Assembly: GCA_003541875.1 (NCBI GenBank)
Contig: DPLS01000260.1
Span: 1,025 to 9,545, forward strand
Source of the DNA: Bacteroidota bacterium
GTDB lineage: Bacteria; Bacteroidota; Ignavibacteria; UBA10030; UBA6906
DNA: 8,521 bases
Reading direction: 5' to 3'
The notes under the pieces were generated by a model, which saw only the letters and a program-made list of their open reading frames with translations, was not told where the DNA came from and searched no databases. Position 1 is the first letter of the stretch. Each line of letters starts with the position of its first letter. Both the position numbers and the translations under genes were made by a program. This document shows, piece after piece, positions 1 through 6,146 of this stretch.

Positions 1-1082
1 AGGAGAACGACATCATACTGTGTCGATGCATGTCGCAGATACCGACGCGCATCCTCAATAACGAAGTGGATCCTCGGATCAATCGGTGCTGATGCGAAAC
101 GTTTCTGAACTTCAATCAGCCACGGATTGATCTCGACAAAATCAACTTGCGTGACACCATATTTGAGCACCTCTCCTGCCATTCCGGCGATGTCGCCTGA
201 AACGATCAACACCGCTTTGGGTTCATGATGCTGGACCATTGCATAGTGTACGGCCTCTTCGTTCGTCGGTACATCGTTGCTGGAAAAAAGAAGGACACTG
301 TTCTCAAAGAAGCTAATCTGCTCTCCTTGCTTCGTCACCGTGAGATTTCCATACGGCGTATCTTTTTGGAAGAGTAGAGATTGATCTCTGAACATGAACC
401 CGCGGGTGATATCATCAAGGTTGAAAGCAACAGCTACAATAACAAGGAGGAAAATTAGAGCAGTTGCGACATAGACTCCTAAACGACGAGCATGCTTCGA
501 AGAAAGGACGAGACATACAGCCAGGTTCAGCAGTCCCAAAAGAATAAGAGCCTGGAAAGTGGAAAGGAAGAAGACGATGACTGTGTTGAAGCAAATCCCG
601 CCAATGACGCTTCCTGCCGATTCCAGTGAGTATACCTCGGCGACGCGATTCGCCTGTTGTGCTTCCGAAACAATGCGTGCCAACAGTGTGAACAGGGCAC
701 CAGCAACAAGACACCAGGGCATCAGCAGGACAAAGGATCCGTAGAAGCTCTCCCCAATTCCAATCAGGCTGCCGATCGGGAAGATGAGGTTGCGGAGCGA
801 GCGCAGTAGGAAAATCGTAACAAGCGGGACGATCGCACCGACACCAAGGAGGACAGTAAGGGATGTGAGTCTGCCGGTAATCCGATCCGTGAACTTCCCC
901 AAGAACGCTCCGGCCCCGGTCAAGATCATCCAATTTGCGAGCACTATCCCGATGACCAGTTCGTTTCCAGAAAAGACACAAAGGAACTCCCTTAACACAA
1001 TCGTTTGCGCGATGATGGAAGTAAATCCCAATGCGAGAACTGCCAACGCTATGTTCCTGTCGATTCCCAGAGAAGTCCTCAC
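1..1082 (-). CDS. Membrane-embedded spermidine-synthase-like protein (3' end outside window)
   Basis: The 360 visible codons, read from the minus strand, begin with about seven hydrophobic segments (roughly residues 11-30, 42-62, 73-93, 98-110, 114-136, 155-190 and 201-220). A soluble domain follows from about residue 235. It opens with a spermidine-synthase-like strand pair (DTPYGNLTV, then FFENSVLLFS), continues with the helix HYAMVQHHEPK, and then a SAM-type Rossmann region: VLIVSGDIAG (291-300), the acidic strand end VEIN (316-319) and EDARRYL (343-349). The family is the 'fused membrane/spermidine synthase' group; its true substrate is generally unknown. The glycine loop is SGDIAG rather than the GGGDGG of true aminopropyltransferases, so polyamine synthesis should not be assumed. 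The catalytic Asp region lies past the edge. I chose the GTG start because a GAGGGG Shine-Dalgarno lies 9 nt upstream and no ATG in this frame precedes the first membrane helix. It lies 21 nt after the Memo-AMMECR1 gene, so co-transcription is likely. Confidence 0.85.
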   Translation of the reverse strand, partial: MRTSLGIDRNIALAVLALGFTSIIAQTIVLREFLCVFSGNELVIGIVLANWMILTGAGAFLGKFTDRITGRLTSLTVLLGVGAIVPLVTIFLLRSLRNLIFPIGSLIGIGESFYGSFVLLMPWCLVAGALFTLLARIVSEAQQANRVAEVYSLESAGSVIGGICFNTVIVFFLSTFQALILLGLLNLAVCLVLSSKHARRLGVYVATALIFLLVIVAVAFNLDDITRGFMFRDQSLLFQKDTPYGNLTVTKQGEQISFFENSVLLFSSNDVPTNEEAVHYAMVQHHEPKAVLIVSGDIAGMAGEVLKYGVTQVDFVEINPWLIEVQKRFASAPIDPRIHFVIEDARRYLRHASTQYDVVL

Positions 1083-1091
1083 AGCAACCGT

Positions 1092-1097
1092 CCCCTC
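1092..1097 (-). promoter_or_regulatory. Ribosome binding site deciding the GTG start at 1082
   Basis: GAGGGG on the minus strand sits 9 nt before the GTG codon. It supports GTG as the start of the membrane protein. The ATG overlapping this site opens a different frame that stops after six codons. Confidence 0.5.
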
Positions 1098-1103
1098 ATC
1101 ACC

Positions 1104-2603
1104 CTAGTTCCCTTCCCGCTCACCGAACACGAGCGCCTCATAGATAAAGATGTCCGCATTCTTCCAACCATCCCAACCAATTCCGGCTTTGTCTTGTGCA
1201 CAATGACCCAGAAACTCCTCCTTCGTCCAACCGGTTTCCGTTGCCACTTGCGGCAAAAATGTTCCTCCTTGCGCACCTTTCCTAATGTATATCCCATGTT
1301 TCCCCAACTCAATCTCATCAATCGAACTGACCTTCTTCATCGGGGTTAGCACGGATATCTCGATGTCGAGATCTTCCATCTCGTTCAGCTCCACAGGGGG
1401 GAATCGATAATCCTGCACAGCAGCAGCAACTGCCATTTCCTGAACTACCCGGAAGAGGGGCATTTCGGAGCCGAAGTGACCGATGCACCCGCGCAAGGCG
1501 TGGTGCTTGTTGAGTGTTACGAAAGCCCCGCAAGGTATCCTCAGCACTTCGGAGTATTGAGCAGCGTCGAGCTCCGGTGTGTTCTCGTGCTTCAGATGGT
1601 GATCAATCGCATCTCGTGCAATCGCGAGCAGATCCTTCTTCTCCTTGTCGTTGAGATTGAATCCTGAGTCCTTCTCCTTCAGCGAAACGGCAATCGCATG
1701 ATACCCTACGACCTGTCTCTTGTCCCCGATGCTGGCATCGCCCGAGTTTTTGTATTCGATTGGGGTAAATGCGATCTGCAGACTATCCTGGGTCATGTAC
1801 AGGAGTGTGAGAACGCACGACCACCCACACATGCTTGTTGAAAGATTCGGAATATTCTTCCGAGCATTCCGGTCGATGGCATTAATGAGGTTTGTCGCAG
1901 AGTTGGACAACACGGCATCGGCAGTGGCTCGGTCCACTGACTTCGCATCTTCATACGTGGGATAATGAGAGAAGTCTGTGCTGATGACAAACAGGTTCTT
2001 CTGATTCAAGTACGGGCGAAGATCTTTAGCGATCAACTCACAGGTCTCTGGCACGTTGGCCCCGATTACGATCGGGACAATCCTGAAGTCCTTCTTCAAC
2101 ACATATTGCAGGAACGGGAGCTGCACCTCGACACTATGTTCACTGACATGAGCATCTGTTCGAGAAGTGAACACAGTAGATGACTTGATCAGTTGCTTTG
2201 CGAGTTCCTTGTTGACCTTCACCTTCCCAAGTGGTGTTACATAGTCTCCAGAGGCATACACAGAAGCACCCTCAAAGCCAACATGATGACTCGGTCCTAT
2301 GACAAAGATGTTATCGTATTGTGCAGCAGGATCGATCTGGTTGAAGCTCGACGCCGCAACTCCTCCAGAGTATGGATAACCAGCGTGGGGAGAGATGATT
2401 GCAACAACATTCGGAAGATGTTTAGCGGGAACGGCCTCGGAGAACAATCGCTTCAGGGTTGAGCGCAGTTCATCCTTGTTCGAAGGATAGAACTGCCCGG
2501 CAACCGCGGGCTGTCGGTCTGCCCCTACCTCTTGTGCATGGCAGCTTGAGACAACTATGAACAGGGAGAGGATCGAGATGACATTGATGTCGAGCTTCTT
2601 CAT
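1104..2603 (-). CDS. amrB-amrA: Exported Memo-AMMECR1 fusion (AmmeMemoRadiSam proteins B and A)
   Basis: This 499-residue protein joins two normally separate family members. Residues 1-23 look like a secretion signal: MKKLD, a hydrophobic stretch 6-18, then VSSC (18-21), which fits a lipobox with Cys21. Signal peptidase I cleavage after CHA is the alternative. Residues about 29-308 are the Memo fold, related to class III extradiol dioxygenases. All four metal-ligand positions known from human MEMO1 are kept: His73 (PHAGY), His106 (GPSH), His213 (DFSHY) and Cys259 (MCGW). Residues about 315-495 are AMMECR1, with the signature LRGCIG at 370-375. The biochemical role of the AmmeMemoRadiSam trio is not established; the families co-occur with a radical SAM enzyme. 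The open frame extends 48 codons further upstream, but that part translates a low-complexity leader. I chose the ATG at 2603 because the signal peptide begins there and AAGGG lies 9 nt before it. Export would be unusual for Memo and AMMECR1, whose studied forms are cytoplasmic. Confidence 0.93.
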   Translation of the reverse strand: MKKLDINVISILSLFIVVSSCHAQEVGADRQPAVAGQFYPSNKDELRSTLKRLFSEAVPAKHLPNVVAIISPHAGYPYSGGVAASSFNQIDPAAQYDNIFVIGPSHHVGFEGASVYASGDYVTPLGKVKVNKELAKQLIKSSTVFTSRTDAHVSEHSVEVQLPFLQYVLKKDFRIVPIVIGANVPETCELIAKDLRPYLNQKNLFVISTDFSHYPTYEDAKSVDRATADAVLSNSATNLINAIDRNARKNIPNLSTSMCGWSCVLTLLYMTQDSLQIAFTPIEYKNSGDASIGDKRQVVGYHAIAVSLKEKDSGFNLNDKEKKDLLAIARDAIDHHLKHENTPELDAAQYSEVLRIPCGAFVTLNKHHALRGCIGHFGSEMPLFRVVQEMAVAAAVQDYRFPPVELNEMEDLDIEISVLTPMKKVSSIDEIELGKHGIYIRKGAQGGTFLPQVATETGWTKEEFLGHCAQDKAGIGWDGWKNADIFIYEALVFGEREGN

Positions 2604-2612
2604 GGGGCAAGA

Positions 2613-2617
2613 CCCTT
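2613..2617 (-). promoter_or_regulatory. Ribosome binding site deciding the ATG start at 2603
   Basis: AAGGG on the minus strand lies 9 nt before the ATG that begins the signal peptide. The longer in-frame candidate start at 2747 would translate a pyrimidine-rich leader and almost coincides with the predicted transcription start, so it is rejected. Confidence 0.45.
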
Positions 2618-2674
2618 GTGAATAGTGGAAACCCAAAGAGCGAACCTGGAAGTGGTTCAAAGAGAAACAGACTT

Positions 2675-2741
2675 CGGGAGACAAGAGAAAGCAAAGAGAC
2701 AAAGAACAGAGGAAACACGAACAGCAGAAAGCAAACAGGAA
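2675..2741 (-). other. A-free, U/C-rich leader segment
   Basis: For 67 consecutive bases the minus strand contains no A. It lies just downstream of the predicted promoter and about 70 nt upstream of the Memo-AMMECR1 start, so it would form the 5' part of the mRNA leader. Such RNA can pair with itself only weakly (G-C and G-U), so it should be largely unstructured. It could serve as a landing site for ribosomal protein S1, a cold-shock protein, Hfq or Rho; which, if any, cannot be told from sequence. Confidence 0.5.
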
Positions 2742-2750
2742 TACCACGCA

Positions 2751-2779
2751 AATGTAGAAGTCGAAGGCCTGAAAGTCAA
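2751..2779 (-). promoter_or_regulatory. Candidate sigma70-like promoter for the Memo-AMMECR1 gene
   Basis: On the minus strand TTGACT (2779-2774) is followed by a 17-nt spacer and TACATT (2756-2751). The -35 matches the consensus at five of six positions and the -10 at four of six. Transcription would start near 2744 and give a leader of about 140 nt. The prediction assumes an enterobacterial-type consensus, which may not hold if the host is in Bacteroidota. Confidence 0.4.
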
Positions 2780-2843
2780 GGCTGCAGGCAGCACATGATC
2801 CAACTCTCCTTTCGTGCCGCTCTTACAGCGAAAACGTTGGGGT

Positions 2844-2881
2844 TCAGAGTCTCCTGAGAAGTCTGTCAGGTAACCAGAGAC
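2844..2881. repeat. Nested short inverted repeats
   Basis: TCAG (2844-2847) pairs with CTGA (2854-2857). CCTGA (2853-2857) also pairs with TCAGG (2866-2870) around an 8-nt loop, and GTCTC (2849-2853) pairs with GAGAC (2877-2881). The arms overlap, so only one form could exist at a time. The cluster lies between the two divergent promoters, where an operator would fit. The arms are short enough to occur by chance. Confidence 0.25.
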
Positions 2882-2954
2882 CTCTCATGGGGTCAATGTG
2901 CCGGACAACTTGTCGCTCATCAGACATGGAAAGACGGTCGCCAAAACATGAGAT

Positions 2955-2984
2955 TGGACAATGTCATCAACGATGACGTATATT
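2955..2984 (+). promoter_or_regulatory. Candidate promoter for the old yellow enzyme gene
   Basis: TGGACA (2955-2960), an 18-nt spacer and TATATT (2979-2984) lie about 77 nt before the ATG at 3061. The -35 matches consensus at five of six positions. The AT-rich run around 2979-2988 offers other -10 choices. The context, upstream of a gene with its own ribosome binding site, adds modest support. Confidence 0.35.
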
Positions 2985-3060
2985 ATACCTGCTGCAATCA
3001 AAGACTATATGACAAAACCCGAACCTTGGATAGACACACTCCACTACAGGAACAAACAAA

Positions 3061-4134
3061 ATGGTACATCTTTTCACTCCGTTGAGAATAAGGGAAGTCA
3101 CATTCAAGAACCGGATTGCTGTATCACCAATGTGTCAGTACTCCAGCCAGGATGGTTTCGCTAACGAGTGGCATCTCGTGCATTTGGGGAGTCGGGCTGT
3201 CGGCGGTGCCGGACTGGTACTAAGCGAAGCCACAGCAGTTTCACCAGACGGGAGAATCTCGGCAGCTGATCTTGGGATATGGAAGGATGATCATGTCCAC
3301 CAGCTTCAGCGCATCACACACTTCATACTTCAGCAGGGTTCTGTTCCTGGAATCCAATTGGCACACGCTGGCCGCAAAGCGAGTCACACAGAGCCATGGA
3401 CAGGCGACAAACTCATCCCTGAGTCACAAGGAGGTTGGAAGACCATCGCACCAAGTGCTCTTCCCTTTTCGGAAGAGAGTGATACTCCCATCGCATTAAC
3501 GCACGAAGGAATTGCCAGGGTGGTTGCCGACTTCCGAACTGCAGCGGAGCGGGCAATCAGAGCGAACTTCAAGGTGGTGGAAATTCACGCTGCCCATGGA
3601 TACTTGATCAATCAATTTCTTTCGCCCCTTACCAACAAGCGCACAGATATTTATGGTGGATCATATGAGAACCGTATCCGCCTCTTGCTCGAGATCGTCG
3701 CAGCGGTACGAGGCGTGTGGCCCGAACAGTTTCCGCTATTCGTCCGAATCTCGGCTACTGATTGGAGAGATGATGGTTGGACACTAGAGGACTCAATCGC
3801 GCTAGCCAGTGTACTGAAGAAAGCAGGTGTCGATCTAGTTGATTGTTCGTCGGGCGGGATTGTCCCCGGCGTCAAGGTTCCTGCTTCCCCTGGTTACCAA
3901 GTTCAATTTGCCGAGGAGATTCGGAAGCAGACTGGAATCTATACGGGAGCAGTCGGCATCATTGTGAGGCCCGAACAAGCCGAGGAAATCGTTGCTCGTG
4001 GACAAGCAGACCTCGTGCTCATGGCGCGCGAGTTTCTGCGCGATCCCTACTTCCCATTGCGTGCAGCACGCGAATTGGACTATGATATCACCTGGCCCGT
4101 ACAATACGAAAGGGCAAAGCGAAAGAAAGCGTAA
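3061..4134 (+). CDS. namA: Old yellow enzyme, YqjM/NamA class ene-reductase
   Basis: This 357-residue protein is a full-length FMN-dependent TIM barrel of the old yellow enzyme family. Members use NADPH or NADH to reduce activated C=C bonds of enones, nitro compounds and related electrophiles in the cytoplasm. The YqjM-class signature is present: SPMCQYSS with Cys25 and Tyr27, which tune the flavin and bind substrate in that class. Further motifs are IQLAHAGRKAS (98-108), the substrate-binding histidine pair in HAAHGYL (His176, His179), FLSPLTNKRTDIYGGS (186-201) and VRISATDW (228-235). The C-terminal phosphate-binding region reads AVGIIVRPEQAEEI then MAREFLRDPY; the family usually has GRE where this has ARE. 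The start has an AGGA ribosome binding site 9 nt upstream. The gene is transcribed away from the Memo-AMMECR1 operon and converges with the next gene, so it looks like a single-gene unit, perhaps for detoxifying electrophiles. Its physiological substrate cannot be read from sequence. Confidence 0.95.
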   Translation: MVHLFTPLRIREVTFKNRIAVSPMCQYSSQDGFANEWHLVHLGSRAVGGAGLVLSEATAVSPDGRISAADLGIWKDDHVHQLQRITHFILQQGSVPGIQLAHAGRKASHTEPWTGDKLIPESQGGWKTIAPSALPFSEESDTPIALTHEGIARVVADFRTAAERAIRANFKVVEIHAAHGYLINQFLSPLTNKRTDIYGGSYENRIRLLLEIVAAVRGVWPEQFPLFVRISATDWRDDGWTLEDSIALASVLKKAGVDLVDCSSGGIVPGVKVPASPGYQVQFAEEIRKQTGIYTGAVGIIVRPEQAEEIVARGQADLVLMAREFLRDPYFPLRAARELDYDITWPVQYERAKRKKA

Positions 4135-4180
4135 CGGCAACCACCGACTCTTCGCTGTAACACGAGCTATCGACCGAACT

Positions 4181-4504
4181 CTAGACAATCGCTTTCCGTA
4201 GCTTCCGCTTTAGCATCTTGATTTGGTGCCTGACGTCTTTCAACTGCTCGTGGTTCTTGGTCTTGAGTGCAGCCTCCCGGTCCAACTTGAGCTTCCGGAT
4301 CTGAGTCTTGATCGCGGTTTTGTTTATGCCCATTGCAACATGGTGTGCGTGTGCTTCGATGCCAAGAGCATGGCAGAGCGCCGGCAAGAGTTTTTCCTTG
4401 TGCATCGTACTGAAGCCCTTAACCGCATCGTGCTGGACGCCTTGAGCAATTTCTCTCAGCTCGGACACAGTCATTTCATGGAGCTGCCCGTATGTGTACG
4501 CCAT
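4181..4504 (-). CDS. Small protein with Rho-N/SAP-like domain and basic coiled-coil tail
   Basis: This 107-residue protein has two parts. Residues about 8-50 (MTVSELREIA, then VKGFSTMHKEKLLPALC) follow the helix-extended-loop-helix pattern of the Rho N-terminal (SAP-like) domain, which binds nucleic acid. A His-rich linker (EAHAHHVAMG, 50-59) leads to residues 61-107, a strongly basic helical segment with heptad-like leucines that ends MLKRKLRKAIV. Charge and fold suggest a small nucleic-acid-binding protein. I recall similar uncharacterised proteins in other bacteria but cannot name a studied member. The ATG at 4504 is preferred over one 14 codons upstream because GAGGGG lies 6 nt before it and the domain starts there. 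The gene is convergent with the old yellow enzyme gene and has a candidate promoter of its own. Function is inferred from the domain only. Confidence 0.8.
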   Translation of the reverse strand: MAYTYGQLHEMTVSELREIAQGVQHDAVKGFSTMHKEKLLPALCHALGIEAHAHHVAMGINKTAIKTQIRKLKLDREAALKTKNHEQLKDVRHQIKMLKRKLRKAIV

Positions 4505-4510
4505 GGTATT

Positions 4511-4516
4511 CCCCTC
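4511..4516 (-). promoter_or_regulatory. Ribosome binding site deciding the ATG start at 4504
   Basis: GAGGGG on the minus strand lies 6 nt before the ATG, a strong Shine-Dalgarno at normal spacing. It argues against the in-frame ATG at 4546. Confidence 0.6.
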
Positions 4517-4567
4517 TCGTGATTCGGGATGAAGGTTTGACGACATGATAGCCAGAGTCTCGCCAGA

Positions 4568-4596
4568 ATATTATTAAGTCGAATTGAGAAAAGCAA
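4568..4596 (-). promoter_or_regulatory. Candidate promoter for the small Rho-N-like gene
   Basis: TTGCTT (4596-4591), a 17-nt spacer and TAATAT (4573-4568) on the minus strand would start transcription near 4561, about 57 nt before the ATG. The -35 is weak (three of six), but the -10 lies in the most AT-rich patch of the gap. Confidence 0.3.
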
Positions 4597-4785
4597 GTAT
4601 CCGATGTGAGATGAACAGCCCTCAAGTGGCAGAAGCTGGCTTCTCTGTCGAGATCCCACCTGCCCTTGTTTTCTCATATGCCAAGTTACGGATGGAGCGG
4701 GGGCAGAACCCCTGGACAACACACGACGTTTACGGGTAAGATGCGAGAGTGACAGCAAACTCAAGCCTTAACGCGGCCGGGCAGA

Positions 4786-5244
4786 TTACCAAGACTCAAC
4801 TGGAAGGACTTGGTCGAGATAGAATTTCACAATGCGTTGCGCGATTCTCGGCGAGAAGAAATGCCCTCCCTTGTGAACCACGCGGATCGATTTTGCCAAC
4901 TCTGTAGCGATGACATTCTTCAGGACATAGCCACTCGCGCCAGCTTCCATGCATCTATGTATGTACTGATCGTCATCGAGATGCGTGACTATCACCACCT
5001 TCGGGCCCAATTTGCTTTCCACAATCTGGCCCGTCGCAGCAATTCCATCCAGGCGTGACATGGAAATATCCATGATAACGATATCAGGTCCAAGCGACCG
5101 GCTCTTTTCCACAGCTTCGGCGCCGTTGCTGGCCTCGCCGACAACCACAATGTCAGGTTCGGTATTCAAGGCAGAAGCGATCGTCGCTCGCAGGCTGTCA
5201 TCATCATCTGCAACCAGCACACTGATAGGCGCAGGTATACGCAT
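4786..5244 (-). CDS. Receiver-only response regulator (NarL-like, no HTH)
   Basis: This 152-residue protein is a single phosphoacceptor receiver domain. The acidic pocket lies in VADDDDSL (Asp13-16), the phosphorylation site is Asp59 in IVIMDISM, and the conserved Thr87 (IVTH) and Lys109 (YVLK) are in place, so phosphorylation should be possible. The loop after the Asp reads MSRLDG, where NarL relatives have MPxxDG. It aligns along its length with the receiver of the regulator at 5475-6146, including the linker motif GGHFFSP against GEQFFTP, then stops where that protein enters its LuxR-type HTH. It may be a shortened paralogue. As it stands it cannot bind DNA through an HTH, so a phosphate-sink or protein-contact role is inferred. 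The start is uncertain: ATG at 5244 lacks a good Shine-Dalgarno, and an in-frame TTG at 5286 would add 14 residues. It lies about 230 nt downstream of the kinase-regulator pair in the same direction. Confidence 0.88.
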   Translation of the reverse strand: MRIPAPISVLVADDDDSLRATIASALNTEPDIVVVGEASNGAEAVEKSRSLGPDIVIMDISMSRLDGIAATGQIVESKLGPKVVIVTHLDDDQYIHRCMEAGASGYVLKNVIATELAKSIRVVHKGGHFFSPRIAQRIVKFYLDQVLPVESW

Positions 5245-5388
5245 GAGCACGTGCCCGTGAAAGGAAGGGGAGTAGATTTCGTTCAAGATGAAACCAAGGG
5301 ATGTGGGGGATCTCTTAGCGCTGGAACAAAGCTAGCCCGCAACGGACTGTAATTCAACTGTGAGAACTACCGGATTTCCGACCGCGTA

Positions 5389-5399
5389 CCTCTACGAGG
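5389..5399. repeat. Short perfect palindrome upstream of the receiver-only gene
   Basis: CCTC-TAC-GAGG forms a 4-bp inverted repeat in the 230-nt gap between the two regulator genes. It is short and may be chance. I see no strong promoter or terminator elsewhere in this gap. Confidence 0.2.
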
Positions 5400-5474
5400 A
5401 TGAACGTGCCGGAGGAAGAGTGTGGATTTACGCCGGGTGATTGGGAGAGGTCTCAGAAAGGAAAAAGTCCGCCA

Positions 5475-6146
5475 CTATTGCTCCGGATTCAATTTGATGA
5501 TTCCCTTCTGAATGGCAAACTTCACGAGACTGGCAGTATCATGGGCGCCAATCTTCGCAGAGATGTTCGCCCGGTGAAACTCCACCGTCCGCACACTAAT
5601 ATGCAACTGGGAACCAATCTGCTGGTTCGTCTTTCCTTCGGCGATGCCCTGCAGGACCTCCCTCTCCCTGTTCGTGAGCACAATCGCAGACTGCTGCGGC
5701 GCCTTGCCGCTGGTTTGCCTGACAAAGCTCTCAACCATGATGCGTGAGACCTCAGGAGTGAAGAACTGCTCCCCGTTGAACACTGCGCGTATTCCTTTGA
5801 TCAGTTCCTCGGCAACAGCACTCTTCAGTATGTAGCCTCTGGCACCCGCATGCATAATCCTTTTGATGTACTCCTCATGTTCGTGTTGCGTCAACACGAG
5901 CACACGGGCTTTGCTCGGACCTCTCACAATCTGGGTTGTCGCTTCAAAACCATCCAACTGAGGCATGGTGATGTCAATAAGGACAACATCCGGAGAAAGC
6001 TCTCTTGCCTTCTGCACGGCAGCCTTCCCGTTGTCAACCTCCCCAACGATCTGGATGTCGCGCTGCTGATTGAGCAATGACATGACCCCAGCCCTGAACA
6101 GCGGATGGTCATCGGCGATGAGCACTTTGATTTTCGTTGCCCCCAC
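5475..6146 (-). CDS. NarL/FixJ-family response regulator with LuxR-type HTH
   Basis: This 223-residue DNA-binding regulator has the standard two-domain layout. The receiver (residues 6-122) has Asp12 and Asp13 in IADDHP, the phosphorylated Asp58 in LIDITMP, Thr86 and Lys108 (YILK). After a linker (FFTPEVS) the LuxR/GerE HTH spans about 157-215: LTNREREVLQGIAEG, then the recognition region ISVRTVEFHRANI. On phosphorylation, relatives dimerise and activate or repress promoters. Its start is GTG, immediately after the TAA of the kinase with no base between, so translation is probably coupled to the kinase. The cognate kinase is of the HisKA_3 type that normally pairs with this regulator class. 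The target genes cannot be told from sequence. Its 3' end has a weak hairpin (4-bp stem at 5468-5487) followed by five T on the minus strand. Confidence 0.95.
   Translation of the reverse strand: MGATKIKVLIADDHPLFRAGVMSLLNQQRDIQIVGEVDNGKAAVQKARELSPDVVLIDITMPQLDGFEATTQIVRGPSKARVLVLTQHEHEEYIKRIMHAGARGYILKSAVAEELIKGIRAVFNGEQFFTPEVSRIMVESFVRQTSGKAPQQSAIVLTNREREVLQGIAEGKTNQQIGSQLHISVRTVEFHRANISAKIGAHDTASLVKFAIQKGIIKLNPEQ

Larger units (their letters stand above)
2604..3060. other. Divergent intergenic region with leader and promoters
   Basis: These 457 bases separate the Memo-AMMECR1 gene (minus) from the old yellow enzyme gene (plus). I find no convincing gene. From 2675 to 2741 the plus strand has no T at all; the composition of 2681-2740 is 35 A, 15 G, 10 C. 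Open frames here in several phases are explained by that bias, because a stretch with no A on the minus strand cannot contain a stop codon. One candidate promoter points each way (2751-2779 minus, 2955-2984 plus), with a cluster of small inverted repeats between them at 2844-2881. Confidence 0.6.
4505..4785. other. Intergenic region between the small gene and the receiver-only regulator
   Basis: These 281 bases hold the promoter and ribosome binding site of the small gene, plus an inverted repeat GGGG-CAGAA-CCCC at 4700-4712. That repeat lies about 75 nt after the stop of the receiver-only regulator and could act in its transcript end, but no T-run follows it on the minus strand. I looked for remains of a LuxR-type HTH after the regulator stop and found none by eye. 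An open frame across the region lacks recognisable domains and is probably not real. Confidence 0.5.

Noticed and set aside
415..981. A 188-residue minus-strand open frame rich in Cys, Trp, Arg and Pro
   Set aside because: It is a shadow of the spermidine-synthase-like gene in another frame; its composition is not protein-like, while the true frame shows clear membrane helices and a SAM-type domain.
2604..2747. A 48-residue N-terminal extension of the Memo-AMMECR1 protein
   Set aside because: It translates the A-free leader, which cannot contain stop codons, and it would bury the signal peptide. The ATG at 2603 has a ribosome binding site and starts the signal peptide.
2668..2865. Distant 8-bp inverted repeat (CAGACTTC at 2668, GAAGTCTG at 2858)
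   Set aside because: The arms are almost 200 nt apart, and a match of this length is not unlikely by chance in a gap of this size.
4135..4180. Bidirectional terminator between the convergent genes
   Set aside because: No inverted repeat of useful length is visible in the 46 bases.
4700..4712. GGGG-CAGAA-CCCC hairpin as an intrinsic terminator for the receiver-only gene
   Set aside because: The stem is only four pairs and no T-run follows on the minus strand, so it is listed only as part of the gap description.
4471..4764. A 97-residue minus-strand open frame across the gap beside the receiver-only gene
   Set aside because: It has no recognisable domain, overlaps the start of the small Rho-N-like gene, and has biased composition.
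5462..5487. Intrinsic terminator at the end of the NarL-type regulator gene
   Set aside because: There is a run of five T, but the stem has only four pairs and a 12-nt loop; too weak to call.
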